NCBI GenBank assembly: GCA_900491605.1
Contig: UESW01001866.1
Span: 187,081-251,080 of the forward strand
Direction of reading: 5' to 3'
Origin: Calamus simplicifolius
Lineage: Eukaryota; Streptophyta; Magnoliopsida; Arecales; Arecaceae
DNA: 64,000 nucleotides
Part shown: in pieces, positions 43,781 through 55,517 of the stretch
Layout: every line of letters starts with the position of its first letter
Position numbering within the stretch: position 1 is the stretch's first letter
Program-made: the position numbers and the translations under genes
Notes under the pieces: generated by a model
Seen by the model: only the letters and a program-made list of their open reading frames with translations
Databases searched by the model: none
What the model was told of the DNA's origin: nothing

Positions 43781-46732
43781 TTTCAATCGGCATGTGCAAG
43801 CGCTCCCTATGGCCACTAGGTCCTTGCATTTATAGGTGATGGCGTTAGAACTTAGAAGGTTCCTCTCCTAACCAGCCTAGACCCTACAACAATAAAATAA
43901 AATCCCAAGTCAAGTCCCATAAATACAATGATATACAAGAAGCAAAGCCTTTCCAACCAAAGAACTTTTCACTAAGAAACTTTGAATACAATGAGGTTGC
44001 CCGTAGGCCACACACACACTCCTCTCTGTCCCTTACAAAGAGCTCACAATGTGCCCGCCCCAACCTTACTATTAAAAACACTAGTCTCATCTGCGTCCAA
44101 GCCCGCCTGGCCTAGACCTCCGCATGGCCTTGATCTTCGCTGGTCAAGCCATCTACCAACCTCACTCAAGGTGGATGATCAAGACTGCATGCTAAGTGCT
44201 CACTGATTTTTCCCAATGGTGATTGGTGCCTCCTTTTATAGGTGGAAAGATCGCTGCCCATCCATGTTGAATCCTCGTAGAAATCACCGCCTTAGAGTCC
44301 CTATACGCGAGCCTCCAAGTATGCTTCTTCCTTGGCCGTTGGATGGCCTAATCGGATGGTTGAAAGCCTCCAAAGCATCACCCAAGAAGAACTCCTGAAA
44401 GAATACGGTGTCTGCTAGCTGGGCTAATTGCCTAAGTGCTGCTAGGTTGGCCACGTGCCAGCCTGGATGCGTGTCAACGCGCCTGGGTGTGCCCCATCTA
44501 GGCCGCATGCTTGCGCATCCGCCTGAGCCACACGCCTGCCTGGGCCGTGCGCCCACCTGGGCCAGGCTGTAACAATCCTTTCCCCGCTGAAATCTCGATG
44601 CCCTCATTGAGCCATGCTGGGGCTTGATACTGTAGTGTCGTGCACCCTCCTGGCGCACCTCGTTGCTGCGCACCTTGGCCCTCCTGGCCAAAGTCTTCCG
44701 AGTCATAACATGGCCACCTACCATGTGCACCCCGTGATACCTCCTCAATCGGATAGCCCACTCGTCGAGCCATCCCGCCTGCTGCCTCCTACCGTAGGCT
44801 GCCATGCCTAAGCTCGCTGCGCATGCACCACCTTAGTCCCTGTGCCCACCGCTGCCTAGGCGCAAGGTCGCTGCACAACCTCAAGTCTGGTGGTGGGGCA
44901 CTCCGCCCTAGCCCCTCACCACCTTGCCTCGCTTCTCCACTAAAACAAAGCAAGGTCATCTACTCCTCCGGATCAGGATGCCCCCTCGATGAGGCATGAT
45001 CTCAACCTTAGCGCCGATGAGGAAATCCATGCCCAGCACCATGTTGAAGTCATCGAGTGGCAGGACGTCATGCTGCAGCTCCCTCGCCATGAGCCTACCT
45101 CCAATGTGACCTCTGTTTGGCCGAAAAACTCCATCTCCTTGGAGTTTACAAACTTCATCCGACAAGGCTTGGAAAGCGCTCCTAGGCCCAATCTGTGCGC
45201 CGCTCCTTAGCTTACGAAATTATGCATCGCATCGGTGTCAACCAAGGCCCGCACTGTCCTTCCATTGACCCGAACCCTCACGTACATCAAACATTGGCAT
45301 TGCTTCATCACAGCCAAAGTGATAATGGACTGTAGCAGGGCCATCCTCGCTACTGGCTCTTCCTCCTAACTCTCGGATGCCCTGTCCTCTTGGGTGGTGA
45401 CGGTGGCTGCTGTCACCTTCTTTGGACACTCTCGTGCTAGATGCAGCCCTCCGCATATGTAGCATCCAATGAATCCCGCCAGTCCCTTCAATTTTGTTGC
45501 TTCATGTGCTAGCACGCCCTCTTTCTTGCTTGCTCGATCCCGCAGTAGTAACGCACTCTTGCGCTTGCCTTTACCCTGGCCACCGCTATCCGAAGTCGTA
45601 CTACTATAAAACTCCACCAGTGCCTCTGCTGCTGCAAAGGCTGAAGGAATATCCCTCACCTCCTTCCTACGAAGCTCAGCATATGCCCATCTCTGTAGTT
45701 CTGTGAGGAAGTTAAATAGTTTATCTTTCTCGGTCATGTTGGACACCTTTAAAAGTAGCATGCTAAACTACGCAACGTACTCCTGGATGCTCCCTGTCTG
45801 CTACAACTTTCGTAGGTTCTCCCGAGCAACCCAACCCGCATTGCTCGATAGGAACTGACCTTTTAGCTCCTACTTGAAGATTTTCCATACCTCTATCCTA
45901 GGACACCCTGCACGGTCATCCTCAGCTGTCTTGATCCTCCACCAGAGCTTGGTATTGCCCTCCAAATACGTCGAGGCCTGATCCACCCGATCGGCCGCCG
46001 GGATCTTCGCCGCATGGAAGTAGACTACCATATCCCATATGAAGTTCTCCACCTCTGTCGCGCTCCTGACTCCATCGAAGGCCTTAGGCTCCCAGACCTT
46101 CGCTTCCTTTGCCGAAGCACTGATCATATTGACTAGACTCCGCGCCTTCCATCTTTGTCGGATCAACTCCTCCTCTAAAGCATGGATCCGAAGCTCCAAT
46201 CTCTCCTCCATTACCAGATTTGATCATTGCTGTTGCAGATTTCGATGCTCGAGATCATGAATCAACCCCTTGTGCGCCTCCAACAACTGATTTTATGAAG
46301 TCTGCAACTTGGTCAGTTATAGGCTCAACTCCGTATATACAGCTACCAAATTCATGGTTGATCCATCTTCTAGATTCCCCATAATCCCCTTCAAACGGGT
46401 CATACGGTCTCCAACCGCTCTTGCCATCTTGTGTTTTGAACTTGCTTCAACCGAGCTCTGATACCTCTTGTCACTGGGCTCTCAATCGGTACGCGCAAGC
46501 ACTTCCTTTGGCCAGTAGGTCCTTACGTCTACCGACGATGGCGTTAGAAGATCCTTCTTCTAATCAGCCTAAACCCCACAACAATAAAATAAAATCCAAA
46601 GACATGTCCTACCAAATACAACGATATACGAAAAGCACAACCTTCCCAACCAAAGAATTTTTCACTAAGTAATTTTGATATAATGAGGTTGCCCGAAGGT
46701 CATACGCACTTCTCTCTGTCCCTTATAAAGAT
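43781..46732 (-). mobile_element. Ty3/gypsy element with gag-protease only (copy 2)
   Basis: On the minus strand: truncated 5' LTR (46732-46469), primer site GGTATCAGAGC (about 46455-46465), gag, protease, a purine tract (GCGGGGAAAGGAT) and 3' LTR (44573-43781, starting TGTTACAGCC). The shared LTR wording is seen in 43785-44045 and 46483-46732. RT, RNase H and integrase are absent between protease and 3' LTR, so pol was lost by deletion or the family is non-autonomous. A TATAAAAG box lies at 44240-44233. Confidence 0.78.
44956..46427 (-). pseudogene. gag: Gypsy gag, zinc knuckle and protease
   Basis: Starts at Met 46427 (MARAVGDRMTRLKGIMGNLE) with stops in the leader part. The core (46211-45870) reads VWEPKAFDGVRSATEVENFI, WDMVVYFHAAKIP and TKLWWRIKTAEDD. 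Next (45761-45366) come MLLLKVSNMTEKDKLFNFL and the zinc knuckle CYICGGLHLARECP. The protease at about 45260 reads RALVDTDAMHNFVS, where the active-site Gly is Asp, followed by LGALSKPCRMKFVN and LDDFNMVLGMDFL (to 44956). The remaining frame is shifted more than once. Confidence 0.87.
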
Positions 46733-46887
46733 CACTAAGTAATTTAAATTCGTGTTCATGTGATTTATGTATATCCATATTTATAATGTGAGATTTTTTA
46801 CGCTGTGGCTCATATTTCTTACAATTCTCCGGAGGATGGGGGGTATGCTGCGCGAAGTAGTTGAAGTGAGAGAGGGATAGAGTGGTT
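46733..46887. other. Flank of the LINE
   Basis: Short stretch between the truncated gypsy LTR and the LINE target duplication; nothing recognised. Confidence 0.5.
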
Positions 46888-47072
46888 CGCTTGTCATTGT
46901 TTTTTTTTTTTTTTGGATGGGCGATCACACTAGTCGAGCACGAGTCAGCCCAGATAGATCAGAATACAAAATTTGCTGCAAAGGAGCAGGGCAGGGGTCA
47001 CCCGGAGATAAAATCTAAGGACCAGCATCCGCCGCCGAGTTGGCTTCGCGAATGTGCCTGGTCTGGACGCAT

Positions 47073-50000
47073 TCAATCTCCCACAGAATTGCCCAAATAT
47101 CCAACAAAATAGGATTTAGGAGGGCAATTCTGCATCTGAATCCAAGAAATAACCGACATGGAGTCGCCCTCAATGCAAAGCCTCTGAGCATGAAGAACCC
47201 GAGCAGCATAAGAAATACCCGCCCAAGCCGCTTGAAGCTCAGTCATGGGGACAAAGGAGTCAAGAGTACCAAAACCTCCCGCCGCCAAAAGGTCACCATG
47301 AGGACCTCTGATAATAAACGCGGAACCAGCACTTCTACCACGGACACTCCCGTCAAAATTGACTTTGATAAACCCTGGAGGGGGGGCTCCCATGAGATAA
47401 AAACCGTATGCCGGTTCGCTGCCGAAGCAGCAGGGGATCCCCAGTGGCCAGAGATATCAAAACCAATACGAGCACAGTCCGCCGCCAATAATCTGATCTT
47501 CCTAGCAATTTTGTAAAGAGAAATAGTGTTATCAGAGAAAATAAGCTGGTTTCTAGCTAGCCAAATCTGATAAGCTGTGACCGCCCAGAGACCTTTCTTA
47601 TACTGAGGGCACCTCCAAAGGTCCAGAAGGAAAGAAGAAAGTAGGGAGCCCGAGCCATTATGTCTGAACGGATATCCCATCATAAGCCAGACCCGTCTAG
47701 CAGTGGGGCAGATGAAAATAGCATGTTCAATAGATTCCTCCTCTAAGTGCATAGCGGGCAAATCGACTGAATAGGAAGACCCCTCCGAGATAGGAGAGCA
47801 CAGGTAGGAAGAGAGCCCCACAGAAGCTTCCAGATAAATAACTGAACTCTAGGAATAGTAGGAAGCTTCCAAATCCACGCTGCGTCCTCTAGGTGCTGAG
47901 GCTGAGGTCTAAACATCATCATCAGATCCCTGGTCGGAGCCTTAGAGAGACAGGATCTCTGCCAGAGTCTAGCATCAGAAGATCGAGGAAGAAGAGGCAT
48001 CGATAAAATCCGCCGGGCAAGCTTAGCACCGAACAATCTGGTCACCGAGGGGATATGCCAAGCAGGAGGGTCTGAGGAGATCAAGTCCTTAACCCTTAAA
48101 CTGGGAGGGGTCTCAATACTAATAAAGGAGGGCCACCGAGAGAGAGGAAGCTCAGAAATCGGTATCCTAAATAACATTAATCGAAGAACCGTCTCCGATC
48201 ATCCAAGATATTGTCCAAGATAGCCTGACCATAGCAACAGACCTCCTTCCAAAAAGAGGAACAACCCCGAGGAGCAGATATCTGCATGGCAGCCGACCAT
48301 TCTCCATATCTAATACGCATCAGAGAGCTCCAGAGACAATGTGGCTTAAGAAGAAATCTCGAAGCATGTCTGGCAATAAGGGCTTTCCTTCTAACAATCA
48401 AAGACGGGATACCGAGACCACCCTCACCGATAGGCATGCAGACCAAATCCCAGATAAGAGGTGAATCACATGACCATCCTGACCAGAAGCCCATAGGAAA
48501 TCACGGAAGCATCTCTCGATCCTTTTCAGGCATGTAATCGGAATGGCTGTATTCGACAGGATATGCAGGGGAAGAGAGGAAAGAACTGATCGAATAATGG
48601 TAACCCTAGCCATCATCGAAAGACCAGTCACCTGCCATCCCTCAATGCGCTGGCGCACCCGTCTCTCAATCTCGGAGAAGTCAGAGCAACGGGGGCATTT
48701 CCCCGTTATAGGGATCCCCAAATACATAAATCTATCAGTCTGAGTGGAGATACCCGACAACCTGATGATGGCTTCTCTAGTGGATCTAGAGGTCTTCGGG
48801 CTAAAATAAATAGAAGACTTCAGAAAATTGACCTTCTGACCTGAAGCCTGGCAGTAGTTCTGTATAATAGAATGAAAGGAAGCCGCATTCTCAATAGAAG
48901 CATGGCCTAGGAGGATACAGTATCAGCAAAGAGGAGGTGGGAGACAAAGGGCCTCAGAACCAGCTATAACCGGGGCAATCCACCTGTCCTGCTGAGCCTG
49001 ACGTAAAGCACGAGAAAGATCATCAGCAGCCAGGATGAACAGCAAAGGAGATAAGGGGCAACCCTGCCTGAGACCAACACTAGAGTGGAAAAAATCAGTC
49101 GGGTTTCCATTGATGATTAGAGAAAAGGAGGGCTTGTGAATGCACGCCATAATCCATTCTATAAATAATTCATCAAACCCAAACTCCAGAAGAGAGCGGT
49201 ACAAAAAAACCCAGCTCATTCTATCATAAGCACGTTCCATATCAAGCTTAACAGCCATAAGACATCGTCTGACCGGAGCTCTCTGAAGAGCATGCATGAA
49301 CTCCTGAGCAATAAGAACATTGTCCGAAATAGACCTCCCTTTAATGAAAGCCCCCTGCTCCTCCGATATGAGACGAGGAATCACCAGACAAAGGCGGCGA
49401 GCTAAGAGACGAGCACAGATTTTATACAATGTAGTGCAGAGGCTAATGGACCGAAAGTGCTGCGGAAGAGAAGCATCCACTCTCTTGGGCACCAAGGTAA
49501 TGAAAGTCGATTCCATTCAGAAGGAATGTGTCGATCTCGGAAAACATCCTGAATAGCTTGGACCACCTCCTGACCAACAATATCCCAGTAGTGCCGAAAG
49601 AAAAAAGGCGAAACCCATCAGGCCCAGGGGCCTTATTCGGACCAAGCTCCCACAGGGCCGCCCTAATCTCGTCCGCAGAGATCGGCCTGACAAGCATATC
49701 ATTGTCCAGAGAGGAAACCTTCCTAGAAGCCGGAACCTGCACAACCGGGTCCCCATCACCAGAAGAGTCAACCCATCGAGCCCGGAAAAAATGAAGAAGA
49801 AGGTCACTGATAGAGTGGAAATCCTCCCGAATATGCCCCCTTCATCAACTAACCTCCGAATCCGATTAGCAGCTCTCCGCTTGAGAGTGGCCTGATGGAA
49901 GAATCTGGTGTTACGATCCCCATCACAAATCCACTGAGTCTTGCCACCAAAACATCTCCTGCTGCCGCAAAAGGGAGTGGTGCCGAGCCAGCAAATCCCT

Positions 50001-50982
50001 AAGGAAAGAGAGATCCGAGTCCGCCAAAAATCCTTCGTGATCCTCCTTAGCCTACAGAATATTAATATCATTTTCAACCTGCTCAACTTGTCTAACCAGA
50101 TCCCCCACCTCATTCCTATTCCATCTGGATAGTCTGTGTCTGGCTATCTTAAACCAACGAGATAACCGATAGACAGCATTGCCCCTAACAGGAATATGCC
50201 AGATCTGAGAAATAATAGAACGAGCAGCTGAAAGACCAGTCCAAAACTGCTAAATATAAACTGCTTCCGCATAATATGATCAGCCTCCGTAGAAATCAAA
50301 ATAGGGCAATGGTCAGAAGCAATCCTAGGAAGATGCGTGACAGTAACCATAGGGTATCTTTGGAGCCATTGGGGAGTGGCCAAGGCTCTATCAAGTCTCT
50401 CCCATATTCGAGCAGACCCCTGCCGATTATTGCACCAAGTGAATTGGGATCCCGAATACCCCATATCCATAAGCCCTGAAGAGCCGATGAAAGTTCTGAA
50501 TTCGTTGATATCAGCTGAGCCTGAAACCCATCTGCCTCCACGTTTTTCATTAGCCTCAGTGATACAGTTGAAATCCCCCGCAACAATAGACGGCACACCT
50601 TGAGCAAGGAGGGAAAGCAGTTCAGACCAAAGAATTCTTCTCTCCCGATAGTCCGTGCTAGCATAAACTGCCGAAAGAAACCAGGGGCAGAAGATCCCTC
50701 AGAGATCATGAGACGATATGCTGATTGCACTGATGAAAAGCATCAATCCTGACTGCAGAGGTGCCCATATAGCCAAGATACCCCCGACAGACCTTCAGCC
50801 TCCACAACATAAGATGACCAAGTACGGGCAATCTGTCTATGAAAACGGAGAAGACTATCCCCCGAAAGTTTGGTCTCCAAGAGGACACATATATCAAAGT
50901 GGTGTAATTGCAATAATCTACTGAAGGAGGATCGAAAAGAAGGCTTTCGAGCTCCTCTAACATTCCATAGTAAAATTTTCAT
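47073..50982 (-). pseudogene. LINE ORF2: endonuclease, RT, zinc finger, RNase H
   Basis: Endonuclease starts MKILLWNVRGARKP (50982), with LLETKLSGDSL, SIVAGDFNCITE and IASDHCPIL (to 50144). RT (50113-48398) has NKAPGPDGF, FRSISLCTTLYKI, EEQGAFIKGRSISDNVLIAQ, VKLDMERAYDRMSW and LRQGCPLSPLLFIL. The catalytic box near 48920 reads LLFADTVSS, where FADD is expected, so one Asp is Thr. YLGIPITGK, the zinc-finger-like CPLCT block (48177-47743) and RNase H FIKVNFDGSVRG with IEGDSMSVI (47393-47073) follow. At least six frame changes. Function: nicks target DNA and reverse transcribes from it. Confidence 0.92.
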
Positions 50983-51135
50983 TTATAGGATAGAGGAAGA
51001 TGGGATCCCTCCTTGATCCTCTATCATATCACTATCAACAAGACCCCTATTCAACTGAGGGCCGTCGTCAGGCTTCAGTAATGGATTGATCAGCATTCCA
51101 TCCGAACCTGGATCAGACACATCTAAACAGGAAGA

Positions 51136-52644
51136 CTATGCCTGAGATAAGGAACCAGGGCCCAATCCCTTAGGTTCACCAATAGCATCAGCCAATGGAA
51201 GACCGGCCCCCCCAGCAGCTTGGACCCTCACCGCCTCCTGGGCACCAACCTGAACACACGGGACCTGATCCGACTGGCTTGGAGAGAAGCAACTCACCTC
51301 ATTCTTTTTGGAGAAAGGAACCTTCCCTTTTCCCTTCCTCTTATCAGATTTGGATAAAGTCCTAGGAGCCAGGGAAACCTCCGGTCTAGCACGCTTGAGG
51401 GGACCTGAGCTTGCTTCCCTACTCCCCAATTGACCATCATCATAAGCCACTGAAGCTAGAGAGGAGAAGGGGTTATGGATCACAATTGGGTGGTTCAATT
51501 CGGGTTTCAGAGAACCCAGCTTATCAGCAGCTTGCAAGTTCAGACCTGGAGCCATTGAAACGGCACGCAAGTCCTGAACCGGCACGGGATCCATTCCGTT
51601 GACCAAGCCTTCATCTTCCTTCCCAGGGCGCGACACCACGGCTGCTGGCCTTGATGCCGAACGCGAAGACGAGGAGGACCTCCGACGAGCAATCTTAACC
51701 GGAGCTGTCCACCCTTCAGCCGATTCACCGGCGCCCGAAGAGAGCCCCTTCTTACCGCCTGGGACGCTGAACCAGAGCCAGGAGATGAAGACGAAGCCGG
51801 CACCGAAGCCTTCCCCTTCACCACCGACTGGGGAATAGAAGGAACCGCCCGCTTCCGGATAGCAACCAGCCACGGTCCAAACATGGAAATGGAATCGGAG
51901 CCAACCCCATCAGGACGTCCGACTGGGAACAGGGGCCATCCAAATGCAGAGAGGCACATCTCAAGCAGACTCCCTCCAAGCTTTCATAGACGAAACTCTG
52001 CCAAAACGGTTGAAAGCTCCCTGAATCCGTGTGCCTGGCCGGAGAGGGCGACGAAGGTCGACGCGAAGACAGGCCCTCGCATAACCCCCCCTAGATTTTG
52101 CCAAGGTAGCCACATCAACACAGATGAAATCTCCAGCTGATACAAGAATGGCTCTGAGGAATTCCTCCTTCCAGAACTCAAGAGGCAGAAGCGGCAGTCT
52201 CACCCATACCAGAGCAGACGAAACGGAGTCCTCCGCCGGAGTAAACTCCGGCCTCCACGGCTCCGTGCCAACCACCTGGCCATTGATCACCCATGGTCGC
52301 TGTAGAACCAGGCTACAAGCTTCTTTGGAGTCGAATCGGAAAACATGGCATCTGAATGCCAGAGAAATGGGGACGATGGCGCCAGAGATTCCAGCTCGCC
52401 TGAATTCCCTGACGAAGGCTTCAGCCGGAATCCATCGATGGAACGACCGGACAATCACTGCCTTCTGCTGCCAGCCCAACACCTCCGCTTCAAGCTCCGC
52501 CGCCGGGACTTTAATCACCTCCGGGAACGACGCCTGCAGCATCTCCACAGCAGCTGGCGAAGGGGACTCTGTAACCCATTGAAATCCGGTCGTCGACGTC
52601 CTCCTCCCAAGCATCCGGCTACCTTCAGCCGAATCAGAGGCCAT
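51136..52644 (-). pseudogene. LINE ORF1, DUF4283-type nucleic-acid-binding protein
   Basis: Met at 52644 (MASDSAEGSRMLGRR). The first 227 residues contain RSFHRWIPAEAFVREFRRAG, VFRFDSKEACSLVLQRPWVI and ALVWVRLPLLPLEFW, the DUF4283 domain found in plant LINE ORF1. A shift at about 51960 loses the zinc knuckle (LCLSAFGWP remains), after which a Ser/Pro/Lys-rich tail runs to 51136. In life it would coat the element RNA. Confidence 0.85.
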
Positions 52645-52820
52645 AGGATGACCAAGAGGAGCCGAAGCAACAGAGACAAAGAACAGGCAACGATCGGGGA
52701 AGAAGAATACAGAAGCATGAATCTTAAAGCAGGAGCAAGAGAAGAACCAGCACTAGGGCGCATGATTCTTAAAGCAATTTATTCATATTTAAGAGTGAGC
52801 TCAATCCGCTTGTCATTGTT

Positions 52821-53713
52821 GATGCCTCATGCTAGTCTTTGGGCATGTTAATGAAGATGTTAGATTTTGGATGACCTGGGTTGCCTTTTGGCATAGTCAT
52901 CTTTTATGGGGACTTTTGTGGCGTTTTGGAAATTTAATATTTGTTATGAATCCTTATTCTTATTATTTTTCCTGAGTATCACTTTGGTGCGGTTAAAGCG
53001 TACGTAGTAGGCCTTGTATGCTTCTAAAAAGTTCTATTTGGAGAGTAGGCAGCCATACTGCGTCCACCTAACCTAGAGTAAGGTCGGAGGCACGACACGT
53101 GTATTGATGAAACCTAAATGGTCCAAAATCAATGCCACAGATATTAGCTTAGAAGTTCATTCGTAGCATCTTAAAGTTAGTCCTCAAATCCAACCAAACT
53201 GGTGCGTTGGAATATTTGAGTTTGAATCTTAGAATGGAAGTCAATTTAAGCCAGGTTTCAATCAAGCTGGACCCAGATAACAACCTATCCTACACATTCT
53301 CTTGTTTTTTCTTCTTTTTTTCTTTTTTTGAGAGGTAGGGTGGACTGGCACTCTGAAGCCCTACGGCTCATCTCTCCAGAACAGGGCATCTAGGGCATAG
53401 GTGGAATGAATCCCTTGCTACACTCCATAGTGACCATGGTTTTTTCTATTTTCCAATAGACAAAAGTTCGAGGGAACTCTAAGCTAGCTCTACTCCAAGG
53501 CTTCTGAAATTGCCAGGCTGATAACGGGGACCGGAGGGACGGTCCTCATTCGAAGCGACGCAATGTTTAGAAGCAACATCCAAAAAGCCTTGGCATCGGA
53601 GCCAAGTCAACCTAGCACCTACCCTTCCTCAGTACTACAAATACCCACACTCCATTCCCATCCGCTCCATCCATCAACTGCCTCCAAGAGCCCAAGTGTC
53701 GAGTCCAAACACA
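52821..53713. other. Upstream region of the TED7-like gene
   Basis: Unique-looking, no transposon seen. The last 80 bases before the start codon are pyrimidine- and CCATCC-rich, as in plant 5' leaders. ACTACAAATACC at about 53633 is a weak TATA-like candidate. Confidence 0.45.
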
Positions 53714-54693
53714 ATGTCTAACATCCCCTCCCCCAAAAGCTTTGGCTCTCCACCATTCTTCTTCCCACCACCGCTCCCTCCACGAGCCGTGGCTCCACCC
53801 ACACCACCTTCATTCCCTCCTCTCCGCCCCCCTCCTGCGCCAATAATGCCCCCACGCCCTCCATTACCACCACCAAATTTGCCTCCACCTACACCATCAC
53901 TACCACCTCGCCCTCCATTACCGCCACCAAATTTGCCTCCACCTACACCATCACTACCACCTCGCCCTCCATTACCACCACCAAATTTGCCTCCACCTAC
54001 ACCATCACTACCACCTCGCCCTCCATTACCGCCACCAAATTTGCCTCCACCTACACCATCACTACCACCTTCCATTACCACCACCAATAATTCCTCCATT
54101 CCCACCATTACCACCACCTCGCCTCCCCCCGCCGCCACCAAATTTGCCTCCACCTATACCGTTACCACCACCACCACCTCGCCGCCCCGCCACCACCTGT
54201 ACCATCTCCGCCACCGCCACCAAAGATGGCCCCTCCTCCACCAACACCACCACCCCAGCTGCTAAGACCGCCACTTGTCCCGCCACCACCCCACGTCACT
54301 CCACCACCGCCTCCATCACCAATCCCCCCCCACACCATCATCATCATCGTGTTCGTCTCCCTCGGCAGCCTGCTCTTCCTCGCATTCCTCGCAGCAGCCC
54401 TCTTCTGTTTCCTCAAGAAGAAGAAGACGATGGCTCAAGAGACGGATGTTGTGAACGTTGAGGACGAAGTCCATGTCCACAAAACCATAGTTCCAGGCCC
54501 CCATGGCCAACAAGTGTTGGCTATGTGTTTCGACGAAGATATCAAAGTTCAGGAAGTGATGCAGAAAAACGAATTGGTCGGCGAAGCCTCGGGCACCAAG
54601 CTAGGGGTGCAGCCACCTCGAACAAGCGTTGGGGATGCTGTAGCTTCTACTTGTTCCAAGCATCACCACCAACCTGTTGGACGTAAGGGCTAG
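53714..54693 (+). CDS. TED7-like proline-rich single-pass membrane protein, two apparent frameshifts
   Basis: The start is Met 53714 (MSNIPSPKSFGSPPFFFPPP). The N-terminal part is almost pure Pro with four 54-bp repeats coding RPPLPPPNLPPPTPSLP (53860-54070). The last repeat lacks five bases (CGCCC), shifting the frame; a second shift by one base lies in a C run at about 54185. Then PPPSPIPPHTIIIIVFVSLG starts a membrane segment, LFLAFLAAALFCF, followed by KKKK and a cytosolic tail with VPGPHGQQVLAM to the stop at 54691. Proline-rich outside, HTIIIIVFVSLG membrane part and KTIVPGPHG tail match TED6/7, known in xylem secondary-wall formation. Identity inferred from memory of the family. Confidence 0.68.
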
Positions 54694-55517
54694 CATGCAT
54701 GGTTGCTGCAGGTCGTCCTGAGAGACGTTATCGGTTATTCTAATAAGGAATGGTTGTTCAAATATATATGTGCATGGAGAGTGCTGTCGTGTGTCCTTAC
54801 GGTTTGTTCAGTTTATTTCAAATAAGATGCCTTGATTATTGTGATTTATAGTACAAGTGTTATTGTGCTATTACTCTGAAAGTTTAAAGCCCAAGGCCGT
54901 CCAAGTGGACTAATTAGAATCATATGTTATTTAATTGCCCCTCATTTTTTACTCCAGATCCAGCTTACGTAAATAAATATTTATTTTGGGCCTTCTTGTA
55001 CGTTGAATAGGGACGTCAACATTGTAGCCGTGGGGAATGGCACTGTGGATGTAACAAGGAGAACCTAGCTCTCAATCAAAAGCCAGAGGACAGCCTAGTA
55101 TGATGTAACTAAAATTTTAATGCGAAGGCAGTTGTTTCACCGGAAAGAAAATATTATAAAACTATATATAAGAGGTACATGCGATTAATTATTTGGAGAA
55201 ATAGAATAGAATAAATGAGATACAAATTAAATTTCAGTACTTCCTGCCACGTACATTTTAGACTGGAGACCAACTTTCTGCCAGGTCATGCATCGGAGGA
55301 CTGGGGAGGCAAAAAGCCATCTGCAAACTTTTCATGCATCGTCTTGGTCTTTGATAGGTGTCATCGACCCTATAAATGAGCGTCGATCGATTTAAAAACA
55401 GCCCTTTAGCATATCTAACGAATTGCATGCATCCTGAATTCACTGAGTTTGTGTTGATCCTGAAACAAGTACAATATATCTAAATAAACATGAATAATTA
55501 AGCAATCTCAATTTCTT
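54694..55517. other. Downstream region of the TED7-like gene
   Basis: AATAAG / AATAAATA stretches at about 54820 and 54970 could serve as poly(A) signals. No other gene or transposon recognised. A 61-codon minus-strand open frame at 55443-55258 has no motif. Confidence 0.45.

Larger units (their letters stand above)
46902..52806 (-). mobile_element. Near full-length L1-type LINE with RNase H
   Basis: Flanked by CGCTTGTCATTGTT at 46888-46901 and 52807-52820, an exact 14-bp target duplication. On the minus strand it runs from a short leader through ORF1 (nucleic-acid binding), endonuclease, RT, zinc-finger and RNase H, and ends in a poly(A) tail (plus-strand T run 46900-46914). This is the normal plant L1 plan and size (5.9 kb). 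Many frameshifts make it inactive. The flanks belong to unrelated, single-copy-looking DNA. Confidence 0.93.

Noticed and set aside
53674..54416. Gly-rich protein on the minus strand
   Set aside because: It is the antisense of the Pro-rich TED7-like repeats; the plus strand has the membrane segment and tail.
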